Origin: Aminobacter carboxidus
Lineage (GTDB): Bacteria; Pseudomonadota; Alphaproteobacteria; Rhizobiales; Rhizobiaceae
Reading direction: 5' to 3'
NCBI RefSeq assembly: GCF_014863355.1
Contig: NZ_JACZEP010000001.1
Span: forward strand, 1,364,001 to 1,428,000
DNA: 64,000 bases
Below are positions 57,044 to 64,000 of the stretch, piece by piece. The position numbers were made by a program, and so were the translations under genes. Each line of letters begins with the position of its first letter. Position 1 is the first letter of the stretch. The notes under the pieces are model-generated. The model saw nothing but the letters and a program-made list of their open reading frames with translations. It was not told the DNA's origin and searched no databases.

Positions 57044-58618
57044 ATGCAGATCATCCGTTCGTCTTTCGCAGCTTTGCTTTTGGCCAGCAGCTTTTCCATG
57101 GCGGCATCTGCCGCCGACCTTACCGTGGGCATTTCCGCCGAACCTTCGGCGATCGACCCGCAATTCTCGCGCACCGGCAACAACCAGAATGCCGCCCAGC
57201 ATATTTTCGGGCGGCTGGTTGAGCAGGACGAAAACCTTCAGATCAAACCGAACCTGGCCGAATCCTGGAAGAATACCGATCCGCTTACCTGGGAAGTGAA
57301 GCTGCGCCAGGGCGTCAAGTTCCACGACGGATCACCGCTGAGCGCTGAGGACGTCGTCTATTCGCTCGAACGCGTGTCGACGATCGAAAACAGCCCGGCA
57401 CCGTTCACTGCCAATGTCGGCTCCATCGCAAAGATGGAGATCGTCGATCCTGCTACCATCCGCTTCACCACCAAGAAGCCGACGCCGCAGTTCATGGAAC
57501 TGGCCGGCATGGTCTACATCGTTTCCAGGAAGGCCTCCGAAGGCAAAGGTATCGCGGACTTCAACAGTGGCGCGGCGACCATCGGCACCGGCCCCTACAA
57601 ATTTGTCGAATGGGTGCCGGGCGACCGCCTCGTGCTTCAGCGCAACGACGATTTCTGGGGCGACAAGCCGGAATTCGAAAAGGTCACTTTCCGCACGATC
57701 TCCAACAACGCCGCGCGCGTGGCGGCGCTTCGTTCCGGCGCTGTCGATCTGATCGACGCCGTGCCGCCGGCAGATGTTGCAACCCTGAAGAGCGTCGAGG
57801 GCATCGCACTGCATTCCACGCCCTCGGCACGGATTATCTATCTGGCACTCGACAGCGCGCGCGACGAGAGCCCGTTCGTCACCGACAAGGCGGGCGCCAA
57901 GCTGGCGCCGAGCCCGCTCAAGGACGTTCGCGTGCGCCAGGCGATGTCGAAGATGGTCGATCGCCAGCTTCTGATCGACCGCATCCTGTCGGGGGCAGGT
58001 GCGGCCGCCGGCCAACTCGTGCCTGAAGGCATCGGCGGCCACTCGGCCAATCTCAAGCCGGAAGCGATCGATCTCGCCGGCGCCAAGGCTTTGCTTGCCG
58101 AGGCGGGTTATCCCGACGGTTTCGGCATCACAGTGCATTCGTCCAACGACCGCTTTGCCGGCGACGCCGATGTCGGCCAGGCACTCGGCCAGTTGTTTGC
58201 GCGTGGTGGACTCAAGGTCAACGGTGTCGTCACCCAGCCCTACAGCGTCTATGTCGCGGCGGCCGGCAAGCAGGAATTCTCGGCCTTCGTATTCTCCTTC
58301 GGCACAACCACCCCGTCTGCGGCGCCTGGCATGACCAACGTGCTGATGACGTTCGACAAGGAAGCTGGCACCGGCTCCTTCAATCGGGCGCGTTATTCCA
58401 ATCCCGCCTACGATGCCAAGATGAAGGAGGCGCTGGCCGAATTCGACGTCGACAAGCGCAACGCGCTGTTGGCCGAAGCTGCCGAGATCGCCTTCGGCGA
58501 CGTCGCCATCATGCCGCTCTACTGGCCGGTGGTCACCTGGGCGAGCCGCGACAGCATCGCCTTCACCCCTTCCAAGGGCGAAGACACGCTCGCCACCTTT
58601 GCCCATACGACGAAGTAA
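57044..58618 (+). CDS. ABC transporter substrate-binding protein, family 5
   Basis: 524 residues from ATG 57044, chosen over the ATG at 57020 because AAAAGGGAA precedes it and the signal peptide (MQIIRSSFAALLLASSF to ASA, about 1-23) then starts properly. The family 5 pattern is clear: AEPSAIDPQFSRTGNN, then WEVKLRQGVKFHDGSPLSAEDVVYSLER, and further on YKFVEWVPGDRLVLQRND. It captures a peptide-like or other oligomeric solute in the periplasm for the importer. Confidence 0.94.
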   Translation: MQIIRSSFAALLLASSFSMAASAADLTVGISAEPSAIDPQFSRTGNNQNAAQHIFGRLVEQDENLQIKPNLAESWKNTDPLTWEVKLRQGVKFHDGSPLSAEDVVYSLERVSTIENSPAPFTANVGSIAKMEIVDPATIRFTTKKPTPQFMELAGMVYIVSRKASEGKGIADFNSGAATIGTGPYKFVEWVPGDRLVLQRNDDFWGDKPEFEKVTFRTISNNAARVAALRSGAVDLIDAVPPADVATLKSVEGIALHSTPSARIIYLALDSARDESPFVTDKAGAKLAPSPLKDVRVRQAMSKMVDRQLLIDRILSGAGAAAGQLVPEGIGGHSANLKPEAIDLAGAKALLAEAGYPDGFGITVHSSNDRFAGDADVGQALGQLFARGGLKVNGVVTQPYSVYVAAAGKQEFSAFVFSFGTTTPSAAPGMTNVLMTFDKEAGTGSFNRARYSNPAYDAKMKEALAEFDVDKRNALLAEAAEIAFGDVAIMPLYWPVVTWASRDSIAFTPSKGEDTLATFAHTTK

Positions 58619-58625
58619 GGCAGTC

Positions 58626-60563
58626 ATGAAAGCAGTAGCCGAAACGATGGGCGTCGCGTCCTTGCCCGCACTCGAGCCGGTGAGCCCCGGCGTCATGGTC
58701 CACCGTGATGTGATGGTGGCGATGCGCGACGGTGTCCGGCTCGCGGCCGACATCTATCGTCCGGCAAATGACGGCAGGGTGTTGGAAGACGCCCTGCCCG
58801 TCATCGTGGAACGTACCGCCTACGGCAAGGATGAGCGCTCGCGCTCGGAAATCGAACTCGGCATGACAAGGCCGATGACGCGGGCCGAAGTCGCAAGCCA
58901 CTTCGTCGGCCACGGCTATATCGTGATCTATCAGGATTGCCGCGGTCGACATGGTTCGGAAGGCGCGTTCACCAAGTACCTCGCCGAAGGCCCTGACGGT
59001 TACGACACGCTTGCCTGGATCGTCGAGCAACCCTGGTCGAATGGCAAGATCGGCACGATGGGGCTTTCATATGCCGCGCATACCCAGATGGCGCTGGCCT
59101 GTCTAAACCCGCCCGGTCTTGCTGCGATGGTCATGGACTCCGGTGGGTTCTCGAATGCCTTTACCTGCGGCATTCGCCAGGGCGGCGCGTTTGAATTGAA
59201 GCAGGCAACCTGGGCGTACAACAATGCCCGCGAGAGCACCGCGGCCAAACACGACCCCAACCTGCTGCGCGCACTGGAAGCGGAGGATGTCAAAAGCTGG
59301 TTCAACGCCATGCCCTGGTCCGAGGGGCGCTCACCGGTGCGTTGGGTCCCCGAATACGAGGACTATCTGCTCGAACAGTGGCGTCACGGCACCTTCGACG
59401 ACTACTGGAAGCAGCCCGGCATCTATGCTGCCGAAAGCTACGATACCTTCCCGAACGTGCCGGTCGCGCTGTTGTCGAGCTGGTACGATGCCTATGTGAA
59501 AACCACCTTCGAGAATTACGAAGGACTGGCGCGTGACCGGGATCGTCCGATGGCGCTCATCATGGGCCCCAATCTGCACGGCAACCGCAACGCCACCTTC
59601 GCTGGCGATGTCGAGTTCGGTGCTGCCGCCCCCTTGGGCGGCAATGTCAGCGAAAGCTGGCTGGAGTTTCGCCGCCGCTGGTTCGACCGCTGGATGAAGA
59701 ACGCAGACAATGACGTCGACAAAGAACCCCGCGCGCGGCTGTTCGTCATGGGCGGTGGGTCGGGCCGCAAGACTCCACAAGGCCGCCTCGACCATGGTGG
59801 GCGCTGGATCGCCGCGCCCGATTGGCCGGTACCGACCGCCGAGGAAACGGTGCTGCACCTCCACGAAGACGGCCGCCTGTCGACCGAAGCCCCTGCCCGG
59901 ACGGCAGCTCCGTTCGTCTACGACTTCGATCCGAAGCACCCCGTGCCGACCATCGGCGGCGCGCTGACCAGCGGCCAACCGGTGTTCGAGGGCGGCGGCT
60001 TCGATCAGCGCGAGCAGGCGCGGTTCTTCGGCTGTGACAACACCAATTTGCCGCTTTCGGCTCGGCTGGACGTTCTCTCGTTCGAAACCGAGCCATTTGC
60101 CGAAGACATTGCCGTCGTCGGTCCGGTGATCGTTGAGCTATTCGCTTCCACTGACGGACCCGATACCGACTTCACCGCAAAGCTGATCGACGTTTATCCA
60201 CCAAGCGAGGACTATCCCACCGGCTTCGCCATGATCCTGACGGACGGCATATTCCGCTGCCGATACCGCGATGGCTTCGATGCGCCGAAACCCTGCGTCC
60301 CAGGCGAGGTAATGAGCATCACCATCGAACCCTTTGCCACGGCCAATCTGTTCAAGAAGGGCCATCGGCTTCGGCTCGACATATCCTCGAGCAATTTTCC
60401 CAAGTTCGACGTCAATCCCAACACCGGCGCACCGGAAGGCCGCGGCCGCGCCAAGCGTGTCGCCCGCAATATGGTCTATTGCGACCAGGAACGCGCCTCC
60501 CGCATCAGGTTGAGGACGCTGTCGGCGGCCGCATTGCAGGATATCTCCCGGGTTTCGGACTAA
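58626..60563 (+). CDS. CocE/NonD-family hydrolase (peptidase S15-like)
   Basis: 645 residues; a second Met at residue 8 could also start it. The alpha/beta hydrolase part has the nucleophile Ser148 in GTMGLSYAAH, the oxyanion tyrosine region YQDCRGRHGSEG, and a later MGPNLHGN histidine region; the C-terminal half is the jelly-roll domain of X-Pro dipeptidyl peptidases and alpha-amino acid ester hydrolases. No signal peptide, so it acts in the cytoplasm. It is 7 bases after the binding-protein gene and probably cleaves the imported ester or peptide. Confidence 0.9.
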   Translation: MKAVAETMGVASLPALEPVSPGVMVHRDVMVAMRDGVRLAADIYRPANDGRVLEDALPVIVERTAYGKDERSRSEIELGMTRPMTRAEVASHFVGHGYIVIYQDCRGRHGSEGAFTKYLAEGPDGYDTLAWIVEQPWSNGKIGTMGLSYAAHTQMALACLNPPGLAAMVMDSGGFSNAFTCGIRQGGAFELKQATWAYNNARESTAAKHDPNLLRALEAEDVKSWFNAMPWSEGRSPVRWVPEYEDYLLEQWRHGTFDDYWKQPGIYAAESYDTFPNVPVALLSSWYDAYVKTTFENYEGLARDRDRPMALIMGPNLHGNRNATFAGDVEFGAAAPLGGNVSESWLEFRRRWFDRWMKNADNDVDKEPRARLFVMGGGSGRKTPQGRLDHGGRWIAAPDWPVPTAEETVLHLHEDGRLSTEAPARTAAPFVYDFDPKHPVPTIGGALTSGQPVFEGGGFDQREQARFFGCDNTNLPLSARLDVLSFETEPFAEDIAVVGPVIVELFASTDGPDTDFTAKLIDVYPPSEDYPTGFAMILTDGIFRCRYRDGFDAPKPCVPGEVMSITIEPFATANLFKKGHRLRLDISSSNFPKFDVNPNTGAPEGRGRAKRVARNMVYCDQERASRIRLRTLSAAALQDISRVSD

Positions 60564-60607
60564 GGCCTGTCCTGGCGAATTGACCGCAGACCGCGTCGAA
60601 TGTCCCG

Positions 60608-60649
60608 ATGCCGGATGCCACCGCTCGACTATGGCGGTGGCATCGGCAT
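60608..60649 (+). terminator. long hairpin after the importer operon
   Basis: A perfect 11-base stem (60614-60624 with 60634-60644) extends outward by ATGCC/GGCAT (60608-60612 with 60645-60649) with one bulged base. It has no T run, so termination is uncertain, but it is 45 bases past the stop. Confidence 0.55.
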
Positions 60650-60736
60650 GATGTCCCGAATGATTCGACGCACACCTGGCCAGCGCCAGCGACGAGGCAC
60701 AGCGTTGGCCCAGCGTTAATGTGGTGAGAAAACCTG

Positions 60737-61405
60737 TTGCTCGAGACGGCACTCTACAGCCCGGTAAAACGCTTCCTCGAAGGCCTCGGTTTCGAGGTCA
60801 AGGGCGAGATCGGCGGCTGCGACCTGCTGGCGCTGAGCAACGACGCGCCGCCTATCGTCATCGTGTGCGAACTGAAGCTGCAGTTCAATCTCGAGCTGAT
60901 CCTGCAAGGTGTCGACCGTGCCGCCGCCGCCGACGAGATCTGGCTCGCCGCGCGCATGTCGCCACGTGGCAAGGGCCGCGAGAGCGACAAGCGCTTTCGC
61001 AATTTGTGCCGGCGGCTGGGTTTTGGGCTGCTTGGCATCTTCGACGACGATCGGGTCGAAGTGTTGCTCAGCCCGGTGGCGCCCACGCCCCGGCGCGACC
61101 CCAAGCGGCGCTCCCGCCTCGTTGCTGAACATCGCCGCCGGCAGGGCGACCCGGTTGTCGGCGGCGGCTCGCGCGCGCCGATCATGACCGCCTATCGCCA
61201 GGACGCGCTGAAATGTGCCGTGGCACTGCTCGACGGCCCCAAGCGGCCGCGCGACCTTAGCCAGGCTGTGGGGCGCGCGCCAAAAATCCTGCTCGACAAT
61301 GTCTATGGCTGGTTCGTGCGCGTCGATCGGGGCATCTACGATCTGACGGAGGCGGGACGAGAAGCGCTGCAGCGTTGGCCGCAGGCCGTGACCGTAGTGA
61401 GCTGA
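60737..61405 (+). CDS. DUF2161 family, putative PD-(D/E)XK phosphodiesterase
   Basis: 222 residues from a TTG start. The N-terminal half has a nuclease-like core: D29 (GGCDLLAL) followed by the E45-x-K47 motif (VCELKLQF), matching PD-(D/E)XK. The C-terminal part looks like a winged helix (PRDLSQAVGRAPKILLDNVYGWFVRVDRGIYDLT). The family is common in Rhizobiales and Rhodobacterales but its substrate is unknown. It converges on the kinase gene, 13 bases apart. Confidence 0.82.
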   Translation: MLETALYSPVKRFLEGLGFEVKGEIGGCDLLALSNDAPPIVIVCELKLQFNLELILQGVDRAAAADEIWLAARMSPRGKGRESDKRFRNLCRRLGFGLLGIFDDDRVEVLLSPVAPTPRRDPKRRSRLVAEHRRRQGDPVVGGGSRAPIMTAYRQDALKCAVALLDGPKRPRDLSQAVGRAPKILLDNVYGWFVRVDRGIYDLTEAGREALQRWPQAVTVVS

Positions 61406-61418
61406 ACGCTTGCCAGCT

Positions 61419-63464
61419 TCAGCGGTCGAACAGGAAGTAGCCGAAGGCGACGCCGGCGGCATTCGGCTGTGCTTCGATTTCCGTGCGGATTTTCGGAAAC
61501 AGGTCCGAGGCCAGCTCGGGATCCTTGATGTCGGCTGCCTTGATGCCGTTGTCGCTCGCCAGCGCCACGATAAGATGCGGTTCCGGAGCCGTGGCCTCCT
61601 GGTCGTTGAGGGGGAACAGCTTCATGCTGAAGCTGGACTGGTCGGGCCCGGATTTCTTGAGCAGGCTGGCGAAATTGTAGACGACGCCGTCCTTGCCGAT
61701 CAGTAGCAGGTTGACGTCGCGGCTGCCGGTCTTGCTCAGCGTGCCCTGCAGCGAATCCCCGACCTTGAGGTTGTCCTTGTTCAATTGCAGCGTTGGGGCC
61801 TGGCCTTTATCAGGATGTACTGCCTCCAGGAAATCGGCGACCGGGCACTGCTCCCGTTCGATCATCCTGGGATTGACCTTGGGGCCGCTGCCGAAGGCCG
61901 ATGCAAAGTCGCGGGCGAGCTTGTCGAACGGCGCTTTCGAGGTCGCAAGCCCCTCCACTTCGGGGCTCGGCGCCGATGCGTCGGCCACCGAAGCGTAGAA
62001 GCAAGGGCCGCCATCGAAGGACTGGAACCAGTCGGCAGCGCTGACCGCAGCCTTCGGCGGCGCCGGCAGGGCCACCGGCTTGACCGGCTCGGCCGGTTTA
62101 GGTGTCACGATCTCCGTCGGCGTCGGCGCCCTGGCCTCTGTTACGGGTGGAGGCTCTGGCAAGGGCAACGGCGTCACCGGCGTCTGGGCCGTCTGCTTGG
62201 GTGCCGGCGGCGCAGGCGTGAGTTTGCCGCCTGCGGTTTCTTCACCCGAGGTGACCTTGGTATCTCCCGGCAGGAAATCGTCCAACAGTCCGGAAAAATA
62301 GGCGCCACCGCCCAGCGCTGCGACAGTGGCAAGCAAGACCGTGCCGACCAACGCGCCACGCCGGGATTTGGGCGCGGTCGCGGCAGGTGCTGCCTTGGGA
62401 GCTGTCTTCTGCCTGATGTCAGGCATTGGCCTGCCGGTCGTGCCGGCGCTGCGCCACGGCGCGTCGCGCGGCAGCACCGCCTCCGGCGGCATCGGCTTTT
62501 GCCCGCTCGATGGCGATCCTGGTGGCCGCCAGGCGAGTTCGGACGGCTTGCGCTGCTCCGGGTCGTGCGGGGGTACGCCGGGCAGCGTAACCGGCGGCGC
62601 CGTCGCCCCGCTGGTCTCGCGCAGCCATTCGACGATTGCCGCGGCACTTTCCGGGCGATCCCTCGGGTCGGGCTGAAGCATGGATTGCAGCAGCGGCAAA
62701 AGGTCCGGGTCGATGCCCGACAGGTCAGGCACGGTCCGGCGCTTCTCGATCACCTCGACCGGCGATCCGCCCATGTCGAGCTGCTTGCCGCGCAAGGCAG
62801 CTGCCAGCACCAGGCCGAGGCTATAGATGTCGGACTGGTCGGTAATTTCACCGCCGAACAGCCCAAGCTGCTCGGGCGAAACAAAGCTGTATTTGCCGGC
62901 GAAACTGCCGCCGAGCAGCGTGCCGCCGCCGACATTGGCCGAGCGCGCGATGCCGAAATCGATGATCTTGGTCTTTTCCACTTTGCCGCCAGGCAACACG
63001 ATGTTGTCAGGCGACAGGTCGCGGTGGATGACGCCGGCCTCATGCGCCACCGACAGGCCTGAGGCGACCCGGGCCAGCATCTTGCGCGCCTCGCGCGTAT
63101 CGAGCGGGCCGCTGCGGATGCGCTCGCCCAGCGACTGGCCGTCGACGAACTCCATGGCAAGATACGGCCGGCCGATCGTCGGGTCGATGGTAAAGACGTG
63201 GTAGCGCACGATGGCGTCGTTGGAGAGGTGGTTGAGGATAGATGCTTCTTTGCGAAACAGCGCCAGGATGCCCTGGTCACGGGCGAATTCGCGCAGCACC
63301 ACCTTGATCGCAACCGGGTCGCCGGTCTGGATGTTGTGGCCGCGATAAACCTCGCCCATGCCGCCCGTGGCGATATGCTCGTCGATCTCATAGATGCCGT
63401 TGAGCTGTACGCCCTGATGGACACCCGTATCGGGCGCGATACGTGTCTTGTCCTCCGGCGTCAT
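61419..63464 (-). CDS. transmembrane Ser/Thr protein kinase
   Basis: 681 residues. The N-terminal kinase domain (about 24-285) has the glycine loop GGMGEVYRG, Lys54 (VAIKVV), HRDLSPDN (147-154; Ser replaces the usual Lys after HRDL), DFGIARS (169-175) and SPEQ. A Pro-rich linker, one membrane helix (about 370-390), another Pro-rich stretch and a C-terminal extracytoplasmic domain follow (from about 480), with a DUF4384-like core (GDSLQGTLSKTG...DGVVYNFASL). It is divergent from a caspase-family gene. Confidence 0.92.
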   Translation of the reverse strand: MTPEDKTRIAPDTGVHQGVQLNGIYEIDEHIATGGMGEVYRGHNIQTGDPVAIKVVLREFARDQGILALFRKEASILNHLSNDAIVRYHVFTIDPTIGRPYLAMEFVDGQSLGERIRSGPLDTREARKMLARVASGLSVAHEAGVIHRDLSPDNIVLPGGKVEKTKIIDFGIARSANVGGGTLLGGSFAGKYSFVSPEQLGLFGGEITDQSDIYSLGLVLAAALRGKQLDMGGSPVEVIEKRRTVPDLSGIDPDLLPLLQSMLQPDPRDRPESAAAIVEWLRETSGATAPPVTLPGVPPHDPEQRKPSELAWRPPGSPSSGQKPMPPEAVLPRDAPWRSAGTTGRPMPDIRQKTAPKAAPAATAPKSRRGALVGTVLLATVAALGGGAYFSGLLDDFLPGDTKVTSGEETAGGKLTPAPPAPKQTAQTPVTPLPLPEPPPVTEARAPTPTEIVTPKPAEPVKPVALPAPPKAAVSAADWFQSFDGGPCFYASVADASAPSPEVEGLATSKAPFDKLARDFASAFGSGPKVNPRMIEREQCPVADFLEAVHPDKGQAPTLQLNKDNLKVGDSLQGTLSKTGSRDVNLLLIGKDGVVYNFASLLKKSGPDQSSFSMKLFPLNDQEATAPEPHLIVALASDNGIKAADIKDPELASDLFPKIRTEIEAQPNAAGVAFGYFLFDR

Positions 63465-63720
63465 GACCTGGTTCCATCCATGCGTGAGCGCCGTTCGGCC
63501 ATTGCTTCACACCTGCGATTTTTCGATCACCCGACTGACAATAACACGGATTTTCGCGATGGGGACTTTTGCTCGCAGGTCCTTTGCATGGGTGGGGCAA
63601 TAGACCGTTTGATCTATGTCGACCACGTTGACACCGGTCGGCGTGAGGAGGATGCTTCAGCGCTAATAGATGCAAGCCGTGCCAAGCCTGTAAAGACTGC
63701 GCGTCCGAAAGGAGCAGTTC

Positions 63721-64000
63721 ATGGTATGCGAAGGCTGCTTGCCTGCTCGCAATGCTGGCATTTTCCCGCGCCTGACCGGTGCATTGGCCGCCGGCGCTTT
63801 CATTTTGCTCCTTGCCTTGAGCACGGCCTTTGCGGCTGACGGTGTGTCCGGCCGCCGCGCAGCACTGGTCATCGGCAACAGCGCCTACCAGCACCTTGCC
63901 CAGCTGCCCAATGCCGCCAACGACGCCGATCGCATCCGCGAGGTGCTGGAGCGCGCCAATTTCGAGGTCACGCTCGGCAAGGACCTCGACAAGCAGGGGC
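63721..64000 (+). CDS. caspase-family (peptidase C14) protein, 5' part
   Basis: The frame is open from ATG 63721 to the window end (93 codons), with GAAAGGAGC upstream. After a hydrophobic export segment (about residues 19-38, ending AFAA), the caspase p20 start is clear: RRAALVIGNSAYQHL, then NAANDADRIREVLERANFEV, as in bacterial orthocaspases. The catalytic His and Cys lie beyond the window. It is divergent from the kinase, with a 256-base spacer in which I find no convincing promoter. Confidence 0.85.
   Translation, partial: MVCEGCLPARNAGIFPRLTGALAAGAFILLLALSTAFAADGVSGRRAALVIGNSAYQHLAQLPNAANDADRIREVLERANFEVTLGKDLDKQG

Noticed and set aside
61785-63062. 425-codon plus-strand frame opposite the kinase
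   Set aside because: Covers the kinase motifs on the other strand and is Arg/Gly biased with no domain.
63628-63656. TTGACA in front of the caspase-family gene as a promoter
   Set aside because: A perfect -35 is present but the position 17 bases on (GATGCT) is a poor -10, so it was not annotated.
42619-64000. Direct repeat of the tRNA-Ser 3' end as a second attachment site
   Set aside because: No copy of the T-arm and acceptor sequence was noticed downstream by eye; the far end may be deleted. A computed repeat search would be needed to be sure.

Overview
The window looks like a chromosomal segment from a high-GC alphaproteobacterium of the order Rhizobiales, most likely the Mesorhizobium/Aminobacter side of the Phyllobacteriaceae. 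This rests on the GC-rich codon use, alpha-type protein lengths (RpoA 336 aa, SecY 446 aa, S14 101 aa without zinc Cys), the continuous rpoBC / str / S10 / spc / alpha cluster without rpmJ-infA, and the rlpA-dac-tmk-holB-metG-tatD-MBL gene order. The genus is an inference; no rRNA gene is present.

Layout. (1) 1-6569: 3' half of rpoB and complete rpoC, closed by a strong terminator. (2) 6.6-9.7 kb: three genes lying between rpoC and the ribosomal genes (secreted phytase-like esterase, APC amino-acid permease, small convergent protein). (3) 9.9-29.0 kb: one co-directional ribosomal super-cluster, rpsL-rpsG-fusA-tuf-S10-spc-secY-adk-rpsM-rpsK-rpoA-rplQ, with several terminator-like hairpins inside it and a strong terminator after rplQ. 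(4) 29.1-33.4 kb: Do-type periplasmic protease, RarA, and a three-gene sulfur module (two-cysteine ArsR repressor plus two half-size YeeE/YedE channels). (5) 33.5-42.1 kb, minus strand: methyltransferase, then a seven-gene housekeeping block read rlpA, D,D-carboxypeptidase-like, tmk, holB, metG, tatD, MBL hydrolase. (6) 42.4-44.3 kb: tRNA-Ser(UGA) with a decayed tyrosine integrase and small unknown genes, the scar of an integrated element. (7) 44.4-45.7 kb: membrane protein with a degenerate GGDEF domain, and a DUF2218 protein. (8) 45.8-51.9 kb, minus strand: a compact DNA-end-joining operon, small protein / ligD / ku / BRCT-HTH-TPR protein / alpha-beta hydrolase / exonuclease III. (9) 52.0-60.6 kb: LysR regulator divergent from a complete peptide-type ABC importer and a CocE/NonD-type hydrolase. 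(10) 60.7-64 kb: DUF2161 nuclease-like protein, a transmembrane Ser/Thr kinase, and the start of a divergent caspase-family protein cut by the window end.

The most interesting points are the BRCT-HTH-TPR protein translationally coupled to Ku, the thiol-switch ArsR/YeeE module lacking its usual sulfur dioxygenase, a GGDEF protein that keeps its c-di-GMP binding I-site but has lost the catalytic signature, a penicillin-binding-type carboxypeptidase that lost two of its three active-site motifs, and the divergent kinase/caspase pair.
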